From: Lolium rigidum
Taxonomy: Eukaryota > Streptophyta > Magnoliopsida > Poales > Poaceae
Direction: 5' to 3'
DNA length: 64,000 nt
Assembly (NCBI RefSeq): GCF_022539505.1
Contig: NC_061514.1
Location: 39,089,769 to 39,153,768 of the forward strand
Part shown: positions 11,559 through 22,137 of the stretch, piece after piece
Layout: each line of letters starts with the position of its first letter
How positions within the stretch are numbered: position 1 is the first letter of the stretch
Program-made: the position numbers and the translations under genes
Notes under the pieces: model-generated
What the model was told of the DNA's origin: nothing
Seen by the model: only the letters and a program-made list of their open reading frames with translations
Database searches by the model: none

Positions 11559-12354
11559 GCATACCTGTACACACTGAGGAAAGCTCGGCCCGATCTGGCC
11601 GTAAAAATTCAGCAAACGTTGGAGACGGAGGCACGACCACAGAAGAAAGTATGGCGCCCCAATCAGACAAAAGCCGATGCGGAGGCATCGGCTGGCACAA
11701 ACATGGTTTTCATACTGCCGTCAGAGTTTCGTACTCCAGGGACCGAAGAAGTGCCAGTAGCACAACTTGACTGCGGTCCACGGCCAGTTATCTTTGAAAA
11801 GCCACAAGAGAGGAGCTACAGGCATTTGAAAGCCCTGTACCTACGAGGTTATATCAATGGGCAGCCTATCGGCAAGATGTTGGTCGACACAGGAGCGGCA
11901 GTCAATATAATGCCGTACTCAATGTTACGACTTTTTGGAACGTTCCAACGAAGATCTGATCAAGACCAACGTCACACTAAGCGATTTCAACGGCCAAGCA
12001 TCAGAAGCACAAGGCGTTCTGAACGTGGAGCTAACTGTGGGCCGGAAAACCATCCCTACGTCGTTCTTTACCGTCGACAGCAAGAGCACTTACGCTGTCC
12101 TGCTAGGGAGAGATTGGATCCACGCCAATTGCTGCGTTCCATCCACAATGCACCAATGCTTGATACAGTGGGATGGAGATGAAGTGGAGGTTGTTCATGC
12201 AGATGACTCGATCGAGATCTCATTAGCTGGCATGAACATTTGGGATGCAGACGACCAAGAGCCGCTCTCTGGAATCAATTTGGACGGCTGTGAGCGCATC
12301 GAAGCTTCAAAAAACGGGGTGAGGCTGGTCTTATCCACCGGCCTGACCGAGTAA
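11559..12354 (+). pseudogene. Gypsy gag C-terminus and aspartic protease
   Basis: The frame with MLVDTGAAVNIMP (near 11878-11916) is the retroviral-type protease active site, D-T-G-A. It breaks near 11935, and the next frame continues with the rest of the protease fold, including AVLLGRDWIHAN (a substitute for the usual LLGRPWL), ending at 12354. The frameshift separates the catalytic loop from the C-terminal half. Confidence 0.8.
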
Positions 12355-12440
12355 CACGACCAAAGTCGACGGACGTACGTGGCAAGGCCGATCCCTGCGA
12401 TCGGCCCCAAAAAATAAAAAGCAAGGATCTCACCTCAAGC

Positions 12441-14147
12441 ATGTCACGTAGTCATGGAGTACAGATAAGGTGTAAACCTTCATGGTGCAATGCAATTGCA
12501 AAGGAGGCCGATTCCAGCAATCGGCCAAAATTATCCTCTCCATACGTTTTGCCTGTATTCAACATCGATCTAGCAGGCGACGGCAAGTTGGGATATGGGT
12601 TTACATCGGCTGATGAGCTAGAAGAGATTGACATTGGTCCTGGGGATAAGCCACGACCAACATTTATCAGCAAGAAATTAGAACCGCATCTGAGGGGCCC
12701 GATGATAGCTTTGTTGAAGGAGTACCCAGACTGCTTCGCCTGGGATTACACAGAGATGCCTGGATTAGACCGGAGCATCATCGAGCATCGGCTCCCTCTG
12801 AAGAAAGGATTTCGGCCGTTCCAGCAGAGAGCACGACAGATGAAGGCCGCAATTTTAGAAGAAGTCAAGAAAGAGATCGAGAAAATGTTGAACGCGGGGT
12901 TCATCAGGCCATGCAGGTATGCTGAGTGGATTTCTAATGTCGTACATGTGGAGAAAAAGGATGGCCGATGGCGCGTCGCCATAGATTTTCGGAATCTCAA
13001 CAGTGCCACTCCAAAGGATGAGTATCCAATGCCAGTAGCAGAGACGTTGATCAATGCGGCTGCTGGTCATAAGATCTTAAGTTTCATGGATGGCAATGCC
13101 GGTTACAACCAGATTTTCATGGCTCCAGAAGATATACACAAGACTGCATTCAGAGTGCCAGGATCAGTGGGCTTGTTTGAATATGTAGTCATGACGTTTG
13201 GCTTGAAAAATGCCGGCGCAACATACCAGAGAGCCATGAATTACATCTTTCATGATCTAATCGGCAAATTGGTGGAGATTTACATCGATGACGTGGTAGT
13301 TAAGTCTGTCTCAGTGGAAGGACACTTGGAGGGTCTACGACACGTCCTAGACCGAACTAGAAAATTCGGACTAAGAATGAATCCAAAGAAGTGTGCCTTT
13401 GGTGTATCGGCCGATCAATTTTTAGGTTTCTTGGTTCATGAACGAGGAATTGAGATCGTCCTGAAAAGTCAGGAGGCAGTGCAAACAATGAAGCCGCCTA
13501 CCAAAAAGAAGGAACTCCAGCGCCTCATCGGCAAGATCAACTTCGTCAGAAGGTTCATCTCCAACCTGTCAGGACGAATTGAGCCGTTCATGGGGCTGGT
13601 AAAAATTAAATCGGATGACGAGTTTCACTGGGGGGCAGAACAACAGCGAGCGTTTGACGAGATCAAGGAGTATCTGACGAAGCCACCTGTGTTAGTGCCA
13701 CCCCAGCAAGACAGGCCATTTTACATTTACTTGTTAGTAGCTGACACTTCCATTGCTTCAGTGGTGGTGCAAGTTTATGATGGCCTAGAAAAAGTCGTTT
13801 TCTACCTCAGCAGAAGGATGTTGGATGCAGAAACAAGGTACCCCGAAATCGAGAAGTTGTGCCTTTGCTTATTTTTTACCTGCACCAAACTTCACCACAT
13901 CCCGTGGACTGCGGAGATTGTTGTCATCTGCAAATCTGATGTCATCAAGCATATGCTGTCGGCTCCTGTGTTGAAAGGCCGACTCGGTAAATGGATGTTT
14001 GCATTATCGGAATTCGACATCCGGTACCAGCCTGCGAAAGCAGTCAAGGGACAAGCACTGGCCGATCTTATTGCTGAACGGATCAACACTGATATAGCTG
14101 CACTGTCTGTGCGTGCAGGCCATGTTTTTCGATGGATCGGTTTGTGA
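12441..14147 (+). pseudogene. Gypsy reverse transcriptase and RNase H
   Basis: A 568-codon open frame. It carries FAWDYTEMPGLD, the RT fingers (KKDGRWRVAIDFRNLN), FMDGNAGYNQI with the first catalytic Asp, and the YIDD catalytic pair at about 13280-13291, then the thumb and a type I RNase H (PFYIYLLVADTSIASVV, SRRMLDAETRYPEIEK). The reading ends in a stop at 14147, just after one base of frame is lost before the second RNase H, which overlaps it from 14113. The first codon is arbitrary; it was part of a polyprotein. Confidence 0.9.
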
Positions 14148-15810
14148 TGGTGGTTGCGGCATCGGCATTCTAATCGTGTCGCCCCGGGGGGCAACATATT
14201 CCTTCTCCATCAGGTTACCTACCCCTTGCACCAACAATGTTGCCGAGTATGAAGCCATACGCAAGGGAATGGAATTGCTATTAGAAGCTGGGGCAGAGGC
14301 AGTGGAACTTTTTGGAGACTCCAAATTGGTGATTTCCCAGCTCACGGAGGAATACAAGTGTGAGAGTGAGTTGATTTTCCCGTTATGGATGCAATGCCGT
14401 GAGCTGATGGCACAATTCAAGTATATAAACTTCAATTGGGTCCCAAGATCACAGAATTCCGAGGCAAACGATCTTGCACAGATGGCGTCAGGCTACAAGG
14501 ATGCAACAAATGGAGCCGATATCCAGGTACAGGCCTTAGAACCGGATGATTGGAGAGCCGATATCTTCAATTACTTGAAGGATTCGGCTCGGGGGGCACC
14601 TAAACGGATAAGATATAAGGCCATGAAGTACGTCCTTATTGGAGATGACATGTTCTATAGGACTTTGGAGGGCTTAATTCTCAAGTGTTTGGGACCAGCC
14701 GAGTCGAATCGGCTCTTACATGAGGTACATGAAGGTGCTTGTGGGACTCACCAATCGGCTCATAAGATGAAATGGCTGATTAGGCGATCAGGGTTTTATT
14801 GGCCCACCATGCTTCAGGACTGTTTTAATTATTATAAGGGGTGTCAAGCATGTCAGAAGTTTGGAAGCATTCAGATGGTACCTGCATCGGCGATGAATCC
14901 CATCATCAAGCCGTGGCCGTTCCGAGGGTGGGGCATGGATATGATCAGCAAGATACATCCTCCTTCGAGCAAAGGCCATGTGTGGATTCTGGCCATTACA
15001 GATTACTTCACTAAATGGGTGGAGGCCGTCCCTATGAAAGCAGTGGCATCATCAGATGTTATCAGTTTCGTGAAAGAACATGTTATTCACAGGTTCGGGA
15101 TACCCCAGACTATCACGACCGATGGAGGTTCGGTTTTCGTTTCTAAGGAATTTAGAAAGTTCTGCGAGGATATGGGAATCAAGCTGATCCGATCGTCTCC
15201 ATACTATGCTCAAGCAAATGGACAAGCTGAAGCATCCAACAAGAGTCTGATCAAGCTGATTAAGAGGAAAATCGACGAGTACCCTAGACGCTGGCACGAG
15301 GTATTGTCAGAAGCTTTGTGGGCGTACCGTATGTCATGTCATGGAGCGATCAAAACCTCGCCATACCATCTGGTCTATGGACAAGAAGCCGTGCTACCCT
15401 GGGAAATCACGGCTGGCTCAAGACGGGTTGCATTTCAGAATGACTTAACCATTGAAGAATATGCAGCCCTGATGAGTGACAGCATTGAGGATGTAACGGA
15501 ACTCAGACTATGGTCACTTGAGAAGATCAAGGAGAATAAAGCCAAGGTGGCTCGCGCATATAATAAGAAGGTGAGGCCAAATGAGTTCCAAGTTGGTGAT
15601 CTGGTATGGGAAGCTGTATTGCCATTAGGGACTAAGGATGCAGCGTATGGTAAATGGTCTCCAAATTGGCACGGGCCATACAAAGTCGACCAAGTTTTAA
15701 AGGGTAATGCATACATGCTCGAGCAGCTGGATGGTGTGAAATTCCCAGTGACTGTCAATGGCCAGCATCTCAAGAAATATTTCCCAAGTATGTGGGATAA
15801 TGGAGAGTAA
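14113..15810 (+). CDS. Second RNase H and integrase of the Tat element
   Basis: 565 open codons. Residues 3-130 form an extra RNase H with the acidic set D7 (FFDGS), E45, D69 and D120. The integrase zinc region has H203/H206-type histidines and C244-x2-C247 (CQACQ). The DDE triad is D297 (AITDYF), D337 (TTDGGS) and E373 (GQAEASN). The C-terminal segment has YNKKVRPNEFQVGDLVW and WHGPYKV. It is open to the normal polyprotein end, so only the junction with the upstream RT is broken. The start codon is not a real start; translation would come from upstream. Confidence 0.9.
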   Translation: MQAMFFDGSVCDGGCGIGILIVSPRGATYSFSIRLPTPCTNNVAEYEAIRKGMELLLEAGAEAVELFGDSKLVISQLTEEYKCESELIFPLWMQCRELMAQFKYINFNWVPRSQNSEANDLAQMASGYKDATNGADIQVQALEPDDWRADIFNYLKDSARGAPKRIRYKAMKYVLIGDDMFYRTLEGLILKCLGPAESNRLLHEVHEGACGTHQSAHKMKWLIRRSGFYWPTMLQDCFNYYKGCQACQKFGSIQMVPASAMNPIIKPWPFRGWGMDMISKIHPPSSKGHVWILAITDYFTKWVEAVPMKAVASSDVISFVKEHVIHRFGIPQTITTDGGSVFVSKEFRKFCEDMGIKLIRSSPYYAQANGQAEASNKSLIKLIKRKIDEYPRRWHEVLSEALWAYRMSCHGAIKTSPYHLVYGQEAVLPWEITAGSRRVAFQNDLTIEEYAALMSDSIEDVTELRLWSLEKIKENKAKVARAYNKKVRPNEFQVGDLVWEAVLPLGTKDAAYGKWSPNWHGPYKVDQVLKGNAYMLEQLDGVKFPVTVNGQHLKKYFPSMWDNGE

Positions 15811-15870
15811 AATATGGGGGCCGATTCATGAAATCGGCCAGTAATTTTTTTTTAAAATGTTTTGGGAAAA

Positions 15871-16010
15871 ACAGCCGATGCTCAGACATCGACTTCAGAT
15901 TAACAACAGCCGATGCACAGACATCGACTTTAGAATAAAAACAGCCGATGTGCAGCCATCGACTTTAGAGGTACACAATGTGATGAGCAGGCATCAAGTT
16001 ATTATCTGAA
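15871..16010 (+). repeat. 35 bp tandem repeat, four units
   Basis: Units start at 15871, 15906, 15941 and about 15976. The first three share ACAGCCGATG, then CAGNCATCGACTT; the fourth is degenerate (GATGAGCAGGCATCAAG). Each unit contains an imperfect CGATG/CATCG palindrome. It sits between the pol stop and the antisense ORF of the Tat element. Confidence 0.85.
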
Positions 16011-16280
16011 TTTTGGAAATGGCTGCTTAAACCTGTCTAATTTGGTTTTCGGGTTGGCCTTATGAGCGTTCGATGGTGAAAGACCGATACGCTGCTATCG
16101 GTTTCTTGGTGCGTTGACCTGTTTTGACCATCGGAAGATTTGAAATCGGACGATTGGAAAAGCACATTGGGGAATAATTCTCATTGATTCAAGGAAAGAC
16201 ATTACAATCAGAGCCGATTGCTCTCAAAAGGGTGATCTAGGGCCTAATGCGCTACTGCTAGCCCTGTTCTAGCCCCTAAT

Positions 16281-16958
16281 CTACGGGCCATCGCTGCCCT
16301 CGTCGTCGCCGTCGTAGCTACCGTCGGCGCTGCTTCCGGCGAGGTCCTCGTCGCTGCTGATGAAGCCGCCGGCGGGGGCTTCATCCTCCTCGTCGTCGTC
16401 GTCATCATCATCCGACCCAGCACGGAAGCGCTTGGCCGGTGGGTACCCCGTGGAGGAGGAGTCCTCCTCCTCCGACTCCTCCGCCTCCTCTTACTCCTCG
16501 TCGGAGGAGAAGCCCCCGTCCCAGGAGAAGAGGTTGTCGTCGCTTGCTGCCTCCAGCTCCCCGTCGACGAGGAACTGGAGGTCTTCCTCCCCGTCGGTGA
16601 GGGGTTCTTCGTCCTCCGATTCGACGGAGGAATCCCAGTCCCGCGCGTCCCAATACTCTGGGGCGCGGGCCTCGTAGATGGCCATCAGGTCGACCTCCGG
16701 CTCGAGCTCGCTGGAGGAGGAAGACTGGAAGGATAGGCCGGAGGAGACGGAGGAGAAGAAGAGTCCATGGCGGCTGAGGAGGGTTTTTTGTTTGCCGATG
16801 GCTACTGTGGAGCAAGGGGATGAAGAAGCAAGCTGCCTGGACGAGTTTAAATAAAGGGATATAATGAAAAACGGTTCAATGCTATGGCAGTTTCGAGGAT
16901 GCGTTGCTAAAACTGATAGATCGTGCAGTAGGGAGAAGTTGAGAAGGCAAGGCATCAT
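16281..16958 (-). pseudogene. Antisense acidic ORF of the Tat element
   Basis: On the strand opposite pol, between pol and the 3' LTR, a frame encodes VDLMAIYEARAPEYWDARD, then Ser/Asp/Glu-rich sequence. A TAA at 16491-16493 interrupts it, but the same frame continues to TAG at 16281-16283 with a long acidic tail (STGYPPAKRFRAGS, then runs of Asp and Glu). A TATA-like TTTATTTAAAC at about 16846-16856 and an ATG at 16769-16767 one frame off precede the conserved part. Tat elements are known to carry additional, often antisense, ORFs here. Function unknown; a transcription-related acidic protein is only a guess. Confidence 0.65.
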
Positions 16959-17065
16959 AATGAAAGGGCACTGGAGCGGTTCGGCTCTGCAACGCAGTTT
17001 TGCTCTGTTATGTCAAATCATGGTGAAGAAAAACAGAGTGATTTTGAAATAATTATTGCAAAAAC

Positions 17066-17076
17066 CAGGGGGGGCA
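17066..17076 (+). other. Polypurine tract of the Tat element
   Basis: AGGGGGGGCA immediately precedes the LTR start TGTGTTATCACC, as expected for the plus-strand primer. Confidence 0.7.
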
Positions 17077-18247
17077 TGTGTTATCACCAGATTTTAACCG
17101 GATCAAGAGATGGGCCGTGATGAAGATGGGCTTGAAGGATTCACGTGTGGAATGCCTCTGAATCGGCCTTGTGCGTTAATTTGGGCTGAATTGCCCGTGT
17201 ATCTGTATATTATGGTAGATCGCATCTTAGTTTAGAATTAAGAGATAGAGTTTAGATTGTACACGGTTAGGTGTACTTCCAAAGATAGAAAGTCCACGGA
17301 CTATAAATATGTACCTAGGGTTATTGAGAAGGAAGGACGATCACGTTCACAACAAACACAAACCAGGCGCATCGCCACCCCTTGTTTCGAGGGTTTCTTC
17401 CGGGTAAACATCATGCTGCCTAGATCGCATCTCGCGATCTAGGCAGTATACGTTTATTCGTTATCTGGTATTGCTCGTGCTGAAGCGTTGTTGATGGCGA
17501 GCAATACTGTTTATCTTAGGTGTTTTGGGTTTGCATCGATGCTCTTATGATCTGCTTAATTAGCTATGCTGCCCCACGATATCTAGCTGCCCTTACACCT
17601 ATCTTAGGTGTAAGGGCAGCACCTTGCTTTGTCTTTATTTAGTGGATTCGATCTGTTACGGTTGCTCCTTGTTCTTCAAGGATTAGTTTAAATATCTGCA
17701 TAGTTAGGCCTTGCAAACGGGTTGAATGATCCAGTAGCGCGTGGGGTACGGTTTGCTGATCCTAGAAGGGATGTTCCGGGAATCGACGCCATGTTGGTTT
17801 TTAGGCCCCATCTAGGGTTAGTTTTCCGTTATCTTACGTGGCTTCCAGGCTCAATCACGTGTAGGATGTTCCGGTTATGCGGTGAAAACCCTAAACTGTC
17901 GTAGATCTGATTAGCTTAGTATGGATAAAGCAAGAAACCCATGTTATTGCATCTCTAACATGAACCATGGGTTGATCGGCTCCTTGGGCCGATCTACAGG
18001 GTAACCTGAGAGCCGATCGAGGCTCATTTAATGTTTACGTGTCTACCATGCAGGAAACTAATTGAAGCGATTCAACACCTCCCTGACCAGATATAGGTCA
18101 GGTGGCACGCCCTCGCATCCGCCAGGACGTGTGCCGGAGCACTGCGGGCCGTTGATCGAGGTGCCAAGGCCCACGAGCAGTCTTGGGAGCCTCCCGGCTC
18201 TTCGTGTTGCTTAATCGCTGCCCGCCGGTGGGTTTTGACAGGCAACA
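17077..18247 (+). repeat. 3' LTR of the Tat element
   Basis: 1171 bp from TGTGTTATCACC to GACAGGCAACA, framed by the polypurine tract on the left and TG/CA ends. Its partner 5' LTR is not in the window, so the left half of the element has been lost or displaced. It contains a GATCGGC/GCCGATC hairpin at 17974-17994. Confidence 0.75.
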
Positions 18248-18727
18248 ACCCCAAAACTAGAGATAAGGGAAAAAGGGTCAGCTCACGAGCTCCGCAAGGT
18301 TATTCTTAAGATATTTTAAACAAGTGATTTTGCAATTTTATCCTTCCTGTTTTTTTCTTTGACCCTTCCACTACTGCTTCATATTCACTCCAGCGAGATC
18401 CACATTAATGAAGAATATCTTCTCTTGCTTTCTTTGCGATAAAATCACTTTTACTTTTTCCACCGATACCCGTGGGCGCTGGAAAAAAATAACCATAGTG
18501 CTACAATATTACTTTCACGTTACTTGATCAGTACTTCTACACCAACACTTTTGCAGTACTTCAAATAACCCATATATTGTAGTACTTATAAAATAATATA
18601 ACAAACAATTTAGCAGCCAAAAGCGCAGTGTGCCGCCACGGCAAAGTTCCTAGTTCAAACTGAAGGTTGAATGAATATTCAAATTTTTGGAGGATATACA
18701 GTTAGACAATACTCCTGATAAGTGGTG
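18248..18727. other. Gene-free stretch with a Helitron-like 3' end
   Basis: AT-rich and without a credible ORF. At 18631-18643 TGCCG-CCA-CGGCA forms a hairpin, followed 6 nt later by CTAG-T (18650-18654), the pattern of a Helitron 3' terminus. I could not find a matching 5' TC end, so this is only suggestive. Confidence 0.35.
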
Positions 18728-19100
18728 TGATCCATGGGCTCAAGTGACTCATATATGAAGATGCACAAGCTGGTTACTCGCAACCTGCAAGTACATGATT
18801 TTTCAAACTCATCTGGAAGAGTACATGAAGCAAAATATTCCTTTGACAATTATTACATGACAGAGTTAACACGAGAGGCATGCTACAGTGGAAAAGCTTT
18901 TACCTTTCCAGCTACAGAAGGTATGTAGATATAAAAATGCACTCATTCAACTTTACTCAGGGATGTTGGAATTTAATCATGTTAGAAAAGGGGAAAACGA
19001 AATTTCTTTTAGTGATGAGGCTACCGTCATTAAACAGGGTCCGCACAAATATTTTTTTGATGAAAATTCTTACTTTAGGGTGCTGGAACTTGTTGAATGA
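18728..19100 (+). other. Unassigned exon-like fragments
   Basis: Two short frames, 18734-18928 and 18888-19100, overlap in different frames and have ordinary residue composition (YYMTELTREACYSGKAF; FSDEATVIKQGPHKYFF). They could be adjoining parts of one captured or decayed gene, but I do not recognise the protein. The position after a Helitron-like end and before a LINE fragment suggests debris rather than a gene. Confidence 0.3.
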
Positions 19101-19194
19101 GAAAAATGGGCCTGATAAGGAGGCGCCAAAGGAGCCCTGCAGCAGCCTCTCTACTGTTGCTGATGTTGACGCTCTTGGATACGACGAATACTAG

Positions 19195-20426
19195 GTACAA
19201 ATGGGTCGGGGCGGCCGGCCCTGCCGCGAGCCATCATCTTTGTTTCGGAAGGAAGGCCGCGAGCATAATATCGTTTTCAAGCGTTGGGCCCGTGGGAGAT
19301 GCTTTCGGTGCCTTGAGTGTGACAATCAGGTCAGCACTTGTTGTGAATCCTTCAGATGCATCCGATGTCGTCGCCCTGATCATCGGGAATGATTATGTCG
19401 TGCGCGCTTTCCCGCCGCTTGTTCTCGCGCTTTGGACACTCGTGCTCGTTCTCCGGACGCACGAGCTCCTTGCCAGCGGAGCCACTCTCCCTCTGCTCAG
19501 CCTCATCGCCACTCGGCGTCCCAGAGTTGGGTTGAGGTCGTGTGCTGCTCCATGTAACGTGCAACTTCACTGACGAGGCCCTCTCCATGGTGTTGCGAGA
19601 AGTTCAACTCCAATTTGGACACACACCTTCAGTGTCAATTTGCCTTGTTGCGCATGGAGGTCGATCAGTTGGTTGCTAATCATGCCGAGTAGGCGTCTCG
19701 CCCCCTTCGTGATGAGGTGGCAAGTCTCAAGTTGTTGTTGAACGTGTTGGTGCTTGTTTGGAGCCCACGGAGGAATGCTCTTCTGGTGGGCAGGAGCTCG
19801 CCACTGTGCAGGCTGTCTCTGCTTGACTCCGTTGAGCAGAAGTCATCGTGGTGGAGGAAGAACATCTCTACATTTTTTCTCTCCTCGTGGCAGTCCTGCC
19901 AGTCGCCCCAACCTACTGTGTCGGCCGCCTCTGAGAGCGAGGGCATAGATGGGATCTTGGCTCCGGTGTCGGTTGTGGCTTCTCTATCGAGTCAGACACT
20001 TAGCTTTGAGAAGAGTGGTATTGTTGACGTTGCAGTCATGTCGCTCTTTTTGGCGATGGGTTGCTAAGTCAGGTTTGTTGGCAATGGTACCTAGATCTAT
20101 CGTCGCGAGGAAAGTTTTGAGTTTTTCTCGCCACCTTGGTTGCTGCCTACCCAGGATCCGCAGTTGATTGATCGGTTCCCCCATGTCTTGGCATGTCTTT
20201 GTCGGCGCAATATTGGAGTGCCGTGTTTGGAGTGTTCGTTTCGTGTCGCTTTTTGTGGCGTCTTTTGTTGGCTAGAGTTGGTGCGGTCATGTTGTTCGTA
20301 TCTTTATTGTGCTTGGTTGTGGGTGTGTTGTTTGTGTAGGTTTGGCCTTGCTGGTCTAGGTTTTCGTTCTATTTGACACTCTCTTCTTAATTAATGAATG
20401 ACGCAAATCTTTTGCCTCTTTTTTTT
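19195..20426 (+). mobile_element. LINE remnant: ORF1 zinc-knuckle and 3' end
   Basis: The frame 19201-19392 ends with RWARGRCFRCLECDNQVSTC and CIRCRRPDHRE, the paired CCHC zinc knuckles of grass LINE ORF1 (gag-like) proteins. Reading continues in broken frames. The right end at 20385-20426 has TTAATTAATGAATGACGCAAATC followed by T-rich sequence, like plant LINE 3' ends. No endonuclease or RT is present, so this is either a heavily deleted copy or a gag-only derivative. Confidence 0.6.
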
Positions 20427-20801
20427 AAAAATGCAAGCATTTAGAATCAGAACCGGAAGCTAAAAAAAGATATTGCCATGATTTTTTTTTCTTTTTTGAC
20501 CTGAGGATACCATAGTTATCCATAGAGCAAAACAGAAAACAAATCGTGTTACTCCAAAATTCAGAATAACATGTAATCTTGTTTTCTCTTTTCCTCGTGG
20601 CTTATGTGTAAACAAAATGTCTAAAATTCAGAATACAGCTGAATGGTACCACCTAGTGATCCACAAAACAAAAGACCTGTCTCTGAACTGCAACTTTTGA
20701 AGCAAACCAAAGGAAGGAAGTTCCAACAAATTACAACCATACGCACTATTCAACATGCTAATCCAACCCCCGAAAAGGCGTTCAATCAGCCACTCCGTTG
20801 A
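20427..20801. other. 3' flank of kinase gene 1
   Basis: No ORF or repeat that I can name. It would hold the 3' UTR and poly(A) site of the minus-strand kinase. Confidence 0.5.
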
Positions 20802-22137
20802 TCATGCCGAGGATCTGTTGGCGGAATCGCCGGACGTAGTGGCAGTAGTGCTGCCGCCGCTGCTCGATCCAGAAGTCATCTGGAGGCTGGCCATGTACGT
20901 GAACGGGTTCACAGGCCGCGCGATCTCCTCCTCGCCCTCGAGCATCCTCACCACGCTGCTCATCGCCGGCCTCAGCTCCGGCTGGTACTGCACGCACCAC
21001 AGCGCCACCTTGCACATCCTCTCGGCCTTCTCCCTGTCATCGGCCCGTATCCCGGACGCCGCCATGACGTCGTCGAACCGCCCCTGGTCGAACCTCTGCC
21101 ACACCCACTTCGGGTACCACTCCTGGCTGATCATCGTGTCCGGCCCTGCCGCCGCCGCGTGCTGGGACTGGGCGGCCTGGTAGTTTCGCCGTCTCCCGAG
21201 TATCTCGAACACGAGCATGCCGAAGCTGTACACGTCGCACTTGTGGGTCACGGGGAGCGGCAGCCACAGCTCCGGCGCCGCATACCCGGGCGTGCCCCGC
21301 GCGCCGGTCATGGTCAGGTGACTGTTGTCGCGGTTGCAGAGCCTGGCGAGCCCGAAGTCGGCCACCTTCGGGGAGTAGTCCGCCGCGAGCAGCACGTTGC
21401 CCGGCTTGATGTCGTAGTGGATGATCCGGTGCTGGCACTCCTCGTGCAGGTACCTGATCCCCTTCGCCGTGCCGACGACGATGCCGTGCAGCGTGTCGAA
21501 CGCGAGCACGTGGGTGCCACCGGCGGCGGCGTTGAAGAGAACGCGGTCGAGGGAGCCGTTCTCGAGGTACTCGTAGACGAGCGCCTTGGTGGTGGCGTCG
21601 AAGCAGAAGCCGTAGAGGCGGACGAGGTTGATGTGGTACGTGCGGCCCGCCGTGCCGACCTCCGCCATGAACTGCTCCTCGGCGCGCCGGTCGAGCGTGC
21701 CGTTGAGCACCTTCACGGCCACGAGCACGCCGTTCGGAAACCTGCCGCGGTACACCACGCCGAAGCCGCCGGAACCGACCCGCTCCGCGTAGCCCCCCGT
21801 GAACTCGCGCAGGTTCTCCGGCGTGAACCGCGCGGGCTTCTCGCGCAGGATGCCGTCCAGGAATCGATTCACCGACTCCAGCTCGACGTTGTGCATCGCC
21901 GGCAGGTTACCTGCTGCGCTCTGTGTCTGTATGGCTTGCAGCCTCGCGCGCTCCGCGTGCCACTCTCGGTTCACCTCGACGCATCTGGTGATGTGCCTGA
22001 AGGCCATGAGGACGACGATGCCACCCACGATGATCCCAGCTGCATGAATGTGCAGATTGAGAAGCTAGAAAACGTGAAGAACCCAAAAGTTGACAACAGA
22101 AGATTGATGCATGCTTACCTAAGGCGAGAGAGTTCAT
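20802..22137 (-). CDS. Receptor-like kinase, LRK10-like type, no ectodomain (gene 1)
   Basis: Predicted two exons: 22137-22119 (MNSLAL plus one base) and 22039-20802, joined across a 79 bp GT-AG intron (donor GTAAGC, acceptor TGCAG), giving 418 residues. The junction creates a membrane segment, AGIIVGGIVVLMAF (residues 7-20). The kinase has GSGGFGVVY at 95-103, the VAVK lysine at 116, HYDIKPGNVLL from 214, DFG at 234-236 and GTPGYAAPE. The catalytic loop is HYD, not HRD, so it is a non-RD kinase. Motifs fit the LRK10-like/Lr10-kinase group, whose members usually have a Cys-rich ectodomain that is missing here. The C-terminus is Ser/Thr-rich. A paralogue lies at 29082-30445. The frame is intact. 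Exon 1 is inferred; an additional upstream exon cannot be excluded. Confidence 0.85.

Larger units (their letters stand above)
11559..18247 (+). mobile_element. Tat-lineage Ty3-gypsy retrotransposon, 5'-truncated
   Basis: Order is gag remnant/protease, RT with its RNase H, a second RNase H, integrase, spacer with an antisense ORF, polypurine tract, 3' LTR. A second RNase H between the RT-RNase H and integrase is diagnostic of the Tat group (Ogre, Grande, Retand, RIRE2). The 5' LTR and most of gag are missing; the left border is the 3' LTR of the element at 4775-11558. The element is peppered with short GCCGAT/ATCGGC hairpins. Confidence 0.9.

Noticed and set aside
15871..16010. Tandem repeats as a CRISPR-like array
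   Set aside because: Direct tandem units with no unique spacers, in a plant retrotransposon.
16360..16677. Plus-strand Ser-rich frame
   Set aside because: Complement of the GAG/GAC-rich antisense ORF; shares none of the conserved residues.
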